DNA from: Brucella gallinifaecis | Lineage (GTDB): Bacteria; Pseudomonadota; Alphaproteobacteria; Rhizobiales; Rhizobiaceae | DNA: 50,561 nucleotides | Assembly (NCBI RefSeq): GCF_006476605.1 | Contig: NZ_ML636815.1 | Coordinates: 1-50,561, forward strand | Reading direction: 5' to 3' | Notes under the pieces: generated by a model | What the model was told of the DNA's origin: nothing | The model's input: only the letters and a program-made list of their open reading frames with translations | Databases searched by the model: none | In this document: positions 34,838-43,185 of the stretch, piece by piece | Layout: every line of letters starts with the position of its first letter | Position numbering within the stretch: the first letter of the stretch is position 1 | Program-made: the position numbers and the translations under genes

Positions 34838-36141
34838 TGGAACAGTTTTTCGACAGTTTTGGGCGCATTGACCGCAGAAAACGAAGTTCGATCGTTTTCG
34901 ATGAGGTGTTTTCCAGACTGGAAGGGCCGGAAAGCTTGCTTGCTTTCGGTAATGGACGCTCTTACGGCGACAGTTGCCATAATGATGCAGGTTTGCTTGT
35001 ACCTATGCAGGCGCATAACCGCATTGTGAGTTTTGATCCGCATACCGGAGTTCTGGAAGCGGAGAGCGGTGTGCTATTGAACGAGATTATCCAGAAGGTT
35101 GCCCAATATGGTTATTTTCTGCCGGTAACACCAGGTACGTGCTTTGTGACGCTTGGTGGTGCAATCGCCAATGATGTGCACGGCAAGAACCACCATGTGC
35201 GCGGAACATTTGGCGCCCATGTCGAGAGCCTGGAGTTGCTTCGCTCTGATGGTGTGCATTATCATTGTTCCAGTTCTGAAAATGCTGAGCTATTCGCGGC
35301 AACAATTGGCGGTATGGGTCTGACAGGGCTTATCCTCAATGCTCGTATTCGTCTGATGCCGGTTGGTTCTTTGGATGTCGAGGAACGCATCACATCTTTT
35401 GAGAACCTGTCTGAATATTTTGAGATCGCGGAAAGATCAGATCGCGACAATGAATATGCCGTCGCATGGGTTGATCAGTTGGCACGCGGACGCTCGGAAG
35501 GGCGTGGTGTTTTGATTACCGGTAATCATGCCATCAATGGCAATCGTAGCGCAAGCAGTGGAACAGCACGGCTGGGTGTACCCTTTGATCTTCCGTTTTC
35601 TATGCTCAACAAGCTGAGCCTGACTGCGTTCAACACCCTTTATTTTCATGGCAAAAGACGCAGGCAGGAAGCGCATCTGACAGGTTTTTCGAGCTTTTTC
35701 TATCCGCTGGATGGACTGCGTAACTGGAACCGTTTCTATGGCCCATCCGGGCTGTATCAGCATCAAAGCGTCATAGCTTTTGATATGGCTGAGAAGACAA
35801 TTCCGGCAATGCTGGCAGCAAGTCGTGATGCCGGACAATCCTCTTTCCTGACAGTTCTCAAGCGTTTCGGCAATCTGCACTCTCCCGGGCTGCTGTCATT
35901 TCCAAAGCCCGGCTATACGCTGACAATGGATTTCCCCAATAAAGGACGCAAGACGCTGGATCTGCTTGATCAGCTTGACAGTCTGACAATTGAGGCTGGC
36001 GGGCGCGTCAATCCATATAAGGACCAGCGCATGAGTTCTGAAACATTCAAGGCTGGCTTTCCGGAATGGCAGCAACTTGAAGACATGCGCGATACACGGT
36101 TCTGCTCTGATTTCTGGCGGCGTACCGCATTAAAAAATTAA
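34837..36141 (+). CDS. DprE1-like FAD-dependent oxidase (decaprenylphosphoryl-ribose 2'-oxidase family)
   Basis: Resembles mycobacterial DprE1, which oxidises C2 of polyprenyl-phosphoryl-ribose as the first half of ribose to arabinose epimerisation. The 434 residues have the FAD-binding blocks FGNGRSYGDS (38-46), VTPGTCFVTLGGAIANDVHG and KNHH (117-120, His matching the FAD-contact His of DprE1). YHFHGKRRRQ-type, FFYPLDGLRNWNRFYGPSG and the catalytic-site Lys (Lys395, in NPYKDQR) follow. The position of the mycobacterial benzothiazinone-reactive Cys387 is Thr363 (GYTLTMDFP). There are no membrane helices. The start ATG overlaps the upstream stop (TGATG). Confidence 0.88.
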   Translation: MEQFFDSFGRIDRRKRSSIVFDEVFSRLEGPESLLAFGNGRSYGDSCHNDAGLLVPMQAHNRIVSFDPHTGVLEAESGVLLNEIIQKVAQYGYFLPVTPGTCFVTLGGAIANDVHGKNHHVRGTFGAHVESLELLRSDGVHYHCSSSENAELFAATIGGMGLTGLILNARIRLMPVGSLDVEERITSFENLSEYFEIAERSDRDNEYAVAWVDQLARGRSEGRGVLITGNHAINGNRSASSGTARLGVPFDLPFSMLNKLSLTAFNTLYFHGKRRRQEAHLTGFSSFFYPLDGLRNWNRFYGPSGLYQHQSVIAFDMAEKTIPAMLAASRDAGQSSFLTVLKRFGNLHSPGLLSFPKPGYTLTMDFPNKGRKTLDLLDQLDSLTIEAGGRVNPYKDQRMSSETFKAGFPEWQQLEDMRDTRFCSDFWRRTALKN

Positions 36142-36153
36142 ACCACGGGACAG

Positions 36154-36576
36154 ATGATGAAATATATCCCATTCATTCTTTTCACGGTCATGACCAATGC
36201 AGCCGCACAGTTGCTGCTCAAATATGGCATGATGTCATTCAGCAATGCCAGCTATACAGCGGATACGCTGATTTACCGGATATTTCAGATTGTCTTTAAT
36301 CCGTGGGTTTTCGCTGGTCTGACCATGTTCGTAATTTCCATGGCATCCCATATGTATGTGCTTTCAAAGGTTGATTTGTCTTTTGCCTATCCTTTTTTGA
36401 GCCTTGCTTATGTCGCCGTGGCAGTTTTCGCATGGCTTTTATTCAAGGAAGAGTTGGGCGCTTACAAGATTGCGGGTATCGCTTTCATCTGCATTGGAAC
36501 AGTGCTGATTGCACAGAGCGGCAAAACAACCAATGCCGAACAGAGTGCAGCGGTCCATGACCGCTCAGCACTATAA
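36154..36576 (+). CDS. Small multidrug resistance/ArnE-like four-helix membrane protein
   Basis: A 140-residue inner-membrane protein with four hydrophobic helices of the EmrE/ArnE/ArnF fold. The conserved helix 3 stretch DLSFAYPFLSLAYVAVAVFAW resembles ArnE/ArnF and EamA proteins. ArnE and ArnF form a flippase for undecaprenyl-phosphate-aminoarabinose. Here, directly after a DprE1-like gene, a role in flipping the lipid-linked pentose is the simplest inference. The C-terminus (about 25 residues) is polar. It starts 12 bases after the preceding stop. Confidence 0.8.
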   Translation: MMKYIPFILFTVMTNAAAQLLLKYGMMSFSNASYTADTLIYRIFQIVFNPWVFAGLTMFVISMASHMYVLSKVDLSFAYPFLSLAYVAVAVFAWLLFKEELGAYKIAGIAFICIGTVLIAQSGKTTNAEQSAAVHDRSAL

Positions 36577-36591
36577 TCATTTACTTTAATG

Positions 36592-36626
36592 CTATCCCGC
36601 AAAGCGTTTCACACTTGTCGGGATAG
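36592..36626. repeat. Rhizobiales-type intergenic palindrome
   Basis: CTATCCCG (36592-36599) pairs with CGGGATAG (36619-36626), with a loop containing GCGTTTCACACTTGTC. The layout resembles, from memory, a palindromic element common between genes in Brucella, Agrobacterium and Rhizobium. It splits the five-gene row between the SMR-like and SDR genes and could modulate read-through. Confidence 0.55.
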
Positions 36627-36655
36627 ATTCTAATTTTAAAAGTCGGGGCAGAATT

Positions 36656-37639
36656 ATGAGACATATTATTTTCGGCGGTGATGGCTTTGTGGGACGTTAT
36701 CTGGCTCCCATGCTTCTCGCTGATGGTCATGAAGTGATCGTGGCGGATATTGTGAAAAGCGATCTCGAGCATTATGGCCAGGTAACTTTCGTGCAAACGG
36801 ATGTGACCGACCCGCAGGCCATTCGCAAGCTCGGCCTGCGTGCCGATGATATGGTCTATAATCTCTCGGCCAAGATGCTTTCGCCGCTTCAGGTGCGGGC
36901 CAAGCGTCATGATTTCTTCTTTCCGGTCAATTATTACGGCACAGAAAACATCATCAAGGCTATGGACGAGGCCGGTGCAAAGCGTCTTGTGCATTTCACC
37001 ACTGATATGGTGTATGGTCACACCTATGTCTGGCCGCAGAAGGAAGATCACCCGTGCAACCCGCTCGGTGAATATGGACTGTCAAAGCTCAAGACCGAGG
37101 AACTGGCTGCCGAATGGCGCAATCACGGCATGAATATTACTCTGTTTCGTCCGCGCCTGATTATCGGTCCGGGACGCCTTGGTATTTTGGAAAAACTGTT
37201 CAAGCTGATCGATAACAATTTGCCGGTACCGATGATCGGGTCCGGGAAAAACCCTTATCAATTCATTTCTGTTTTTGATTGTGCATCTGCATGCTATGCA
37301 GCTTTCAAGGCAGGCGTGCCGAACGAGGTATATAATCTCGGCTCGCTCAACCCGCCGCCAGTACGAAAATTGCTCGGTGATCTGGTCAAGCATGCTGGAT
37401 CAAAATCCATTCTGGTGCCGACACCAGCCTGGGCGGTCAAGCGCACACTGGATTTTCTCGACTGGCTTAACAAGCCTTTGATGGACCCGGAGCAATATCT
37501 GATTGCCGATGAAATGTGTGTTCTCGATGTGTCGAAGGGCGAGCGAGAACTTGGCTGGGTACCGCAATATCGCGATGAGGATATGCTGATTGCAGCCTAT
37601 AGCGAATATCATAAAAAGCTTGCATCGAAGGAAGCATGA
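36656..37639 (+). CDS. Extended SDR (NAD-dependent epimerase/dehydratase family) protein
   Basis: A 327-residue Rossmann protein. The NAD motif is GGDGFVGRYL near residue 6 (GxxGxxG form). The catalytic Ser/Thr-Tyr-Lys set is visible as HFTTDMVYG and, downstream, YGLSKLKTEEL. The substrate domain has FRPRLIIGPGRLG and FISVFDCASACYAA. The family acts on nucleotide- or lipid-linked sugars. In this row it could reduce the 2-keto intermediate made by the DprE1-like oxidase, as DprE2 does in mycobacteria, although DprE2 is a classical rather than an extended SDR. The exact reaction is open. The aminotransferase gene follows after nine bases. Confidence 0.85.
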   Translation: MRHIIFGGDGFVGRYLAPMLLADGHEVIVADIVKSDLEHYGQVTFVQTDVTDPQAIRKLGLRADDMVYNLSAKMLSPLQVRAKRHDFFFPVNYYGTENIIKAMDEAGAKRLVHFTTDMVYGHTYVWPQKEDHPCNPLGEYGLSKLKTEELAAEWRNHGMNITLFRPRLIIGPGRLGILEKLFKLIDNNLPVPMIGSGKNPYQFISVFDCASACYAAFKAGVPNEVYNLGSLNPPPVRKLLGDLVKHAGSKSILVPTPAWAVKRTLDFLDWLNKPLMDPEQYLIADEMCVLDVSKGERELGWVPQYRDEDMLIAAYSEYHKKLASKEA

Positions 37640-37648
37640 GGACAGGCC

Positions 37649-39073
37649 ATGACCAATCAAATCCTGACAAACACCACGCCTAAGCCGAAGCTTCTGACAG
37701 TAGAAGACGCCAAGGCACTTGATTTGCCACGTATGACCGAGCTGTTCACCAGCCATCTTAACCCGGGTCAGTTACACTTCATGAAGCTGCTCGGTTTCCA
37801 CAAGGTGAAAATTGAACGTGCCGAGGGCATGTATTATTTTGACCAGGATGGTCGCAAGATATTAGATTTCTTTGGTGGCTTCGGCTCGCTGGCACTGGGG
37901 CATAATCATCCGCGTATTCTTGAAGCGCGTCGCAAGTTTCAGGAAGAAATGCGGCATGAAATCGCCATTGCCTTCATGTCGCAATATGCGGCAGCCCTTG
38001 CCTATGACATCGCAGCCTGTTCGCCGGGCGATCTTGATATGGTGTTTTTAGGCTCATCCGGTTCGGAAGCGATGGAAGCGGCAATCAAGGTTGCAGAACG
38101 TGCCGCAGGCCCGAAAAAACCGAAGATCGTCTATGCTGAAAACTCGTTCCATGGAAAGACCAAAGGCGTGTTATCGATCACCGATGGCGGGCTTTATCGT
38201 GGCGAGTTCAAACTGGTTGATCACACGGTGCGCGTCCCGTTTGGTGATATTGATGCTATTGAAAATGCTTTCCGTGCAGACCCGGAAATTGGTGTCATTG
38301 TGCTGGAAACCGTTCAGGGTGGCGGCGGCATCATTCAGGCCGATATGGCATTCTGGCAGAAACTTCGCCAGCTTTGTGATCAGTATGGCGTGATCTGGGT
38401 TGCCGATGAAGTACAATGCGGTTTTGGCCGCACTGGAAAATTCTATGCCTTTGAACATTATGGCGTTATTCCCGACGTCACCGCTTTGGCCAAGTCACTT
38501 GGCGGCGGCAAGACGGCAATGGCCGCAATGATTGCCAGGCGCGACGTCTATATGAAAGCTTACGGTACACCGAAGACGGCAATGATTCATGCAATGGCGA
38601 CTTTTGGTGGTATTGGTGAAGCCTGTATCACCTCCATTGAAACGATCAACATACTTTACGACGAGCATTTGATCGATAACTCAGCGGAAACGGGCGACTA
38701 TCTGCTCGAACGTTTGAATGAGTTGCATGCGCGTTACCCGAAACTCATCAAAGAAGTGCGCGGCAAAGGCATGATGGTCGGGCTGGAATTCCACGACTTC
38801 TCCAATGCCATGCCAATCGTGCTGCGCCCTGTGCTGGCTATGCTTGATGACAAGCTGAAAGGCTCTTTGCCTGGCTTTATCGGCAGTCACCTTTTACGCG
38901 ATCACGGTGTTCTTGTGGCTTTCACGGAATATAATCGTAATGTTATCCGGCTAGAGCCGCCATTGATTTGTGGCCGCGTGCATGTTGATGCGTTTATCAA
39001 CGCTCTTGACGAAGTTCTCGGACGCGGAATTGTCCGCATTGTCAAAGACTTCGTTAAAGCGCAGATCAAATAA
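37649..39073 (+). CDS. Class III PLP-dependent aminotransferase
   Basis: A 474-residue aminotransferase of fold type I, subgroup III. GSSGSEAMEAAIKVAERAAG binds the cofactor phosphate, WVADEVQCGFGRTGKF holds the ring-stacking Asp, and Lys282 in TALAKSLGGGKTAM is the Schiff-base Lys. The N-terminal 45 residues and the C-terminal region are longer than in ornithine-type members. Subgroup III enzymes move amino groups between omega-amines and aldehydes or ketones, including sugar-derived ones (HpnO in aminohopanoid synthesis is one). Placement after the oxidase and SDR suggests an amino-sugar or amino-polyol product; the substrate is unknown. It ends at a strong terminator. Confidence 0.9.
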   Translation: MTNQILTNTTPKPKLLTVEDAKALDLPRMTELFTSHLNPGQLHFMKLLGFHKVKIERAEGMYYFDQDGRKILDFFGGFGSLALGHNHPRILEARRKFQEEMRHEIAIAFMSQYAAALAYDIAACSPGDLDMVFLGSSGSEAMEAAIKVAERAAGPKKPKIVYAENSFHGKTKGVLSITDGGLYRGEFKLVDHTVRVPFGDIDAIENAFRADPEIGVIVLETVQGGGGIIQADMAFWQKLRQLCDQYGVIWVADEVQCGFGRTGKFYAFEHYGVIPDVTALAKSLGGGKTAMAAMIARRDVYMKAYGTPKTAMIHAMATFGGIGEACITSIETINILYDEHLIDNSAETGDYLLERLNELHARYPKLIKEVRGKGMMVGLEFHDFSNAMPIVLRPVLAMLDDKLKGSLPGFIGSHLLRDHGVLVAFTEYNRNVIRLEPPLICGRVHVDAFINALDEVLGRGIVRIVKDFVKAQIK

Positions 39074-39079
39074 TGAATA

Positions 39080-39103
39080 AAACCGGGTGATTTCACCCGG
39101 TTT
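39080..39103. terminator. Bidirectional terminator between aminotransferase and GT-C genes
   Basis: A 10-base-pair stem (39080-39089 with 39094-39103), four-base loop, flanked by A-rich and T-rich tracts. It directly adjoins the stop codon of the convergent membrane glycosyltransferase-like gene. Confidence 0.9.
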
Positions 39104-40795
39104 TTATCTGGGCAGCATATTGCGCCGCAACAGAATGTCCCAGCAAGGGGTGAGCGCAATGATATCGCGGTTTTCAAGCGCATCAGCATAGATTTTTTGC
39201 AAGGCAAGACGCGAGGATGTCATTGGGCATTTTGGGCGCAATATGCCATCTGTTGCTTCAATTGCGGCCTTGGTCTCCGGTGTCATTGCCCCCACTGTGC
39301 GAAATGGATCAGCGCCGATCTGGATTTTTCGTGTTGGCTCTCTGTTGAGAAGCCATGGAAAGGGGTCGGTGAAATCAAGCGTCATCAGCGTGTCAAGATG
39401 TATGCCTGTTTTTGCTTCAAACAAATTTAAGGCCTTGAGTGCCTCATCGGCTGAAATGAGCCAGTACATCTGATAATCAAGTTCGGAATAAAGTTGCCAG
39501 CTTGGCAATTGCCCCTGTTTGGCAAGCGCTTCATAAGGCTCTGGATAGTCGGCATAATGCTCTGGCAGAAGCTTTGCGCGATCCATGATGTCAGGTCTGG
39601 CCGAAACCTGACGCATATTCTTCAATTCGCTCACAGGTGGCTGGATATAGGTTGGTGCCACGGCAATTGCGCGTAAGGTTCTGTGTGTTACCTTGCTGAT
39701 AGTGGGAATAACACAGAAGGCAGCGAGCACTATGAAAGCGGCTTTTGATTTTCCTTCAATATGCTTGATGCGCTGATAGATCATAAGCAATACGGGCCAG
39801 AGGAAGATGAATTCCTGACTGCCGGTATTTTGAGTTTCTAAAACAATACCTCCGATAAGGGTGATCGCAAGCCATACTGATCCGCGATCAAAGAAGTGTG
39901 CTGAAGTGATATTGTGCGTCGTCTCAAACCAGAAGAGAAACAGCACAAGTATTGCTGCTGGCAATATGACGTCAAATTTACCGGAAATAACGGTGAGGAA
40001 GCGTGGTAGCAAATCGCTTTCATTCAACGATAAAAGCTGCTGAATATCGGCCATATAGGCCGAAATCATATGGTTGTTTAATTCAAGTAAAGCGAAAACT
40101 ACAAGAACGATAGCTGTTGCGATCAATATGCTCTTGATAGATATCCGCCCAGCAAGAAGAGCAGTCAAGCCAAACAGACCGCCGACCAGAAAGCCTGTAA
40201 TTTTTGTTAGAAACAGCGCGAGCATTACAGCTGCACAAAAAGCTGCAAGTTTGCGGCTATCGGTAATGAAGATCAGCCCGCAAGTCAGGACATAGAGCAG
40301 TAGCGCTGCCTGACGATTATAAATGCCAAAACCGTCAAGCCCGGGATAAGATGAATAGCTTTGCACATTGACCGGGGAGATTGCAAAAACCAGAAATGGA
40401 ATGAGAAGTGCGAAGCTTAGTGCTTTGCTTTTTCTCTCCGTTTCCAGCAGCACGATTGTCATTAGTGGCGCTGCAATTGCAAGGAAGGACCATTGCGCAA
40501 GCAGCATTGATTGCGCTTGTGGAAAAAGCTTCATGCCCCATGTGAAAAGATAATATCCCAGCGGTCCGGCAGGTGTTGAAAAATCTACTGACGGTATTTG
40601 TCCGCTATTGATGCGCTGTGCAGCATCGAGATAGAGATATGTGTCCCAATACATCGGGCCGATTGGAACGGTGAGCGTGATGCTTAACAGACCAATAAGA
40701 GCTACAAGAATGAGCAGCATCCAGAAGACAGCTCCGAACGGAAAACAGGGCTTTCCCCGCGCTGTTCCTGATGATGTCGAGGCTAAAATTTTCAA
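39104..40795 (-). CDS. Polytopic GT-C-like membrane protein, probable lipid-linked sugar transferase
   Basis: A 563-residue integral membrane protein with about ten or eleven helices over the first 370 residues and a soluble C-terminal part of about 190. After helix 1, PIGPMYWDTYLYLDAAQRI gives the acidic first extracytoplasmic loop expected for GT-C transferases using polyprenyl-phosphate sugars; STPAGPLGYYLFTWGM also fits the ArnT/GT39/GT83 layout. I could not assign a named family. It starts at TTG (40795): GGGGGAG lies about five bases upstream, which decides for this codon over an ATG at 40720. It faces the pentose-lipid row and could be its transferase; this is inference. Confidence 0.72.
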   Translation of the reverse strand: MKILASTSSGTARGKPCFPFGAVFWMLLILVALIGLLSITLTVPIGPMYWDTYLYLDAAQRINSGQIPSVDFSTPAGPLGYYLFTWGMKLFPQAQSMLLAQWSFLAIAAPLMTIVLLETERKSKALSFALLIPFLVFAISPVNVQSYSSYPGLDGFGIYNRQAALLLYVLTCGLIFITDSRKLAAFCAAVMLALFLTKITGFLVGGLFGLTALLAGRISIKSILIATAIVLVVFALLELNNHMISAYMADIQQLLSLNESDLLPRFLTVISGKFDVILPAAILVLFLFWFETTHNITSAHFFDRGSVWLAITLIGGIVLETQNTGSQEFIFLWPVLLMIYQRIKHIEGKSKAAFIVLAAFCVIPTISKVTHRTLRAIAVAPTYIQPPVSELKNMRQVSARPDIMDRAKLLPEHYADYPEPYEALAKQGQLPSWQLYSELDYQMYWLISADEALKALNLFEAKTGIHLDTLMTLDFTDPFPWLLNREPTRKIQIGADPFRTVGAMTPETKAAIEATDGILRPKCPMTSSRLALQKIYADALENRDIIALTPCWDILLRRNMLPR

Positions 40796-40931
40796 ACGCT
40801 CCCCCGTGCGGTATAATTGGTCAGACTTTTGTTCTTCTACCTTCTATACGGTTAAAAACTGCAAAACACACCTTGCGCTTGTAAATTCTCTGAATATGTT
40901 GCCGGTTTGGTCATCAAGCTGGAGTTGAATT

Positions 40932-42107
40932 TTGCAGAGCGTCGATGTTTTGATTATAGGCGCTGGTGCTGCTGGCATGATGTGCGCAATTCAAGCAGCT
41001 AAACGTGGTCGCTCGGTCCTTGTGCTTGATCATGCAAAAATGCCCGGTGATAAAATTCGTATCTCCGGCGGGGGACGCTGCAATTTCACAAATATTCATG
41101 CAAGTCCAAAGAATTTCCTGTCGCAAAATCCGCATTTCTGCATTTCCGCTTTAAGTCGCTATACCCAATCTGATTTCATCAAAATGGTAGAAAAGCATCA
41201 TATTGCCTATCATGAAAAGACACTTGGGCAGTTGTTTTGCGATGGATCAGCTACGCAAATTATCAATATGTTGCTTGATGAGATGAGGCATAACGGCGCT
41301 CGTTTGCAGCTTGAAACATCAATCGAGAGTGTTGAAAAAAATGAACGTGGTTTCGTGGTTAGCCATTCGGCAGGAAGAGTTAATGCCAAATCGCTGGTCA
41401 TTGCAACGGGTGGAAAATCCATTCCGAAAATGGGGGCAACAGGTTTTGGCTATAATATTGCCACGCAGTTTGGGCTGCGCCTTGTCGAGACGCGCCCCGG
41501 TCTTGTACCTCTGACTTTTGAGCCGCTTTTGCTTGAACGCCTGAAACCATTGGCGGGCATCGCAGTTGATGCAGTCGTTTCATGCAACAAAATGAAGTTT
41601 ACAGAGGCAATGCTGTTTACCCATCGTGGTATCAGCGGTCCGTCTATATTGCAGGTTTCGTCTTATTGGCGGGAGGGGGATGAAATCGCGATCTCCATGC
41701 TGCCGAAGCTCGATCTGTTTCAAGCCTTGCGTGATCAGCGTTCTAAAAATGGCAAGCAAGCATTGCAAACTGCCTTGTCATTGTATCTTCCAAAAAAGCT
41801 GGCTCAGCTTGTTGCCGCAGATTTTCCTCCAACAAATCTGGCCGACCTGCCGGATGCTGTGCTGCGTCAGGTTTCGACTGTTGTGAATGAGTGGCGTGTG
41901 AAGCCGGCAGGTTCGGAAGGTTATCGCACGGCAGAAGTTACACTGGGCGGCGTGGATACACGCGATCTCGAGTCCAAAACAATGGAATCAAAGACTGTTC
42001 GGGGCCTTTATTTCATTGGTGAAGTGATTGATGTTACCGGTTGGCTGGGCGGTTATAATTTCCAATGGGCATGGTCATCTGGCTGGAGTGCAGGACAAGC
42101 TGTTTAG
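40932..42107 (+). CDS. HI0933/BaiN-type NAD(P)/FAD-dependent flavoprotein
   Basis: A 391-residue flavoprotein of the HI0933-like family. The FAD dinucleotide motif is DVLIIGAGAAGMMCAIQAAK at the N-terminus, followed by GDKIRISGGGRCNFTN, which is diagnostic for the family, and ATGGKSIPKMGATGFGY. The C-terminal FAD motif is LYFIGEVIDVTGWLGGYNFQ then WAWSSGW. The cellular role is not well defined. Translation starts at TTG, seven bases after GGAG; no ATG upstream fits the family N-terminus. Confidence 0.92.
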   Translation: MQSVDVLIIGAGAAGMMCAIQAAKRGRSVLVLDHAKMPGDKIRISGGGRCNFTNIHASPKNFLSQNPHFCISALSRYTQSDFIKMVEKHHIAYHEKTLGQLFCDGSATQIINMLLDEMRHNGARLQLETSIESVEKNERGFVVSHSAGRVNAKSLVIATGGKSIPKMGATGFGYNIATQFGLRLVETRPGLVPLTFEPLLLERLKPLAGIAVDAVVSCNKMKFTEAMLFTHRGISGPSILQVSSYWREGDEIAISMLPKLDLFQALRDQRSKNGKQALQTALSLYLPKKLAQLVAADFPPTNLADLPDAVLRQVSTVVNEWRVKPAGSEGYRTAEVTLGGVDTRDLESKTMESKTVRGLYFIGEVIDVTGWLGGYNFQWAWSSGWSAGQAV

Positions 42108-42128
42108 GGTCCTGACCCTAGGGTCAGG
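42105..42128. repeat. Compound TAGGGTC/CCTGACCC palindrome, copy 3
   Basis: Two overlapping inverted repeats: TAGGGTC-CT-GACCCTA (42105-42120) and the perfect 18-base CCTGACCCTAGGGTCAGG (42111-42128). Together they hold the stop codons of both convergent genes (TAG at 42105 on plus, TGA at 42124 on minus). Confidence 0.65.
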
Positions 42129-43161
42129 AGACACTTTTAACCTCAGATGATTCTTCCTTAGCCGGCTTATCCTGTTGGATATAAAGGGTCTCGGATGTGA
42201 AGGCGAAGTCAGCTCCATGGGCGTGCACGATGTCAACAATTTTGAGATATATCTCCTGCTGGGCATCGAGCCATTCTGCCCAAACCGTGGTCTTGGTAAA
42301 ACAATAGATCAATATGTTAAGCGATGATCCGGCAAATTCATTGAAATAAACAAGAGTCGTCTGCTTCTGATCAATTTTTGGGTTGGCTTTCAGCATTGCA
42401 CGGATGTCATTGATGACAGGAGCGAGCTTGTCTGCATCCTCATAGCGCAGAGCAATTGTCGTTTTGATGCGTCGATTGGTCATGCGTCCGGGGTTTTCTA
42501 CGCTGATAGTAGAAAAGGCTGCATTGGGTACATATAGCGGGCGATGATCAAATGTGGTTATTTTGGTAAGACGCCAGCCAATTTCTACGACTGTGCCTTC
42601 TATATTTCTGTCTGGAGAACTGATCCAGTCCCCTATACTGAAGGGTCTGTCAAAATACAGCATGACGCCTGAGAATAGGTTGCTCAGCATATCTTTTCCG
42701 GCGATACCGATGGCAACGCCGCCAAGTCCGCCAAAAGCAAGCAGTCCTGAAAGCCCTATGCCAAAATGCTCGCCAAAAAGCAGTACAAGGATCATGAATA
42801 ATGCGAGTTTTAATATCCGCGCAATCATGCGTGCCGTAGTGGCATCGTTACCTCGGTTGATCTGGCTGTGGGTAAGGCGATTGATGAGCTGAAATAGCTG
42901 CTGCATAACAAGCAACGCCATGGCGAAAGCACATATTGTATTAATAAGATCGGGCGTAATCGCTGTAATCTTGTAATCACCCAGCAGCATATATGCTATT
43001 TGCCGGAAAGTCATAATCAATCCGCACATTGAAACGACGAATGCAATATGGGCGATGATGCTTCTTGCCCAGGTCCGCTTGCGACGGATCATAAACCAGA
43101 CAGCAAAGGCTACAATCGTCAAAAGCAGAATGATGCCTGCGGCTATCCAGTATTTTGTCAT
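42124..43161 (-). CDS. MscS family mechanosensitive channel protein
   Basis: A 345-residue inner-membrane channel. Four or five helices are followed by the pore helix region GLSGLLAFGGLGGVAIGIAGK, where the Gly/Ala pattern typical of MscS TM3 is clear. DMLSNLFSGVMLYFDRPFSIGDWI and a soluble beta/alpha vestibule domain come next. It probably protects against osmotic downshock or leaks small solutes. It lies 24 bases downstream of the tolC-like gene on the same strand, so it may be the last gene of the efflux operon. Confidence 0.92.
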   Translation of the reverse strand: MTKYWIAAGIILLLTIVAFAVWFMIRRKRTWARSIIAHIAFVVSMCGLIMTFRQIAYMLLGDYKITAITPDLINTICAFAMALLVMQQLFQLINRLTHSQINRGNDATTARMIARILKLALFMILVLLFGEHFGIGLSGLLAFGGLGGVAIGIAGKDMLSNLFSGVMLYFDRPFSIGDWISSPDRNIEGTVVEIGWRLTKITTFDHRPLYVPNAAFSTISVENPGRMTNRRIKTTIALRYEDADKLAPVINDIRAMLKANPKIDQKQTTLVYFNEFAGSSLNILIYCFTKTTVWAEWLDAQQEIYLKIVDIVHAHGADFAFTSETLYIQQDKPAKEESSEVKSVS

Positions 43162-43185
43162 TCTATTTCGCCTTAAGAATAGGTG

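Noticed and set aside
37649-39073. HpnO, the hopanoid aminotransferase
   Set aside because: The family is right, but no squalene-hopene cyclase or other hpn genes are nearby and the neighbours point to a polyprenyl-phosphate sugar; kept only as an analogy.
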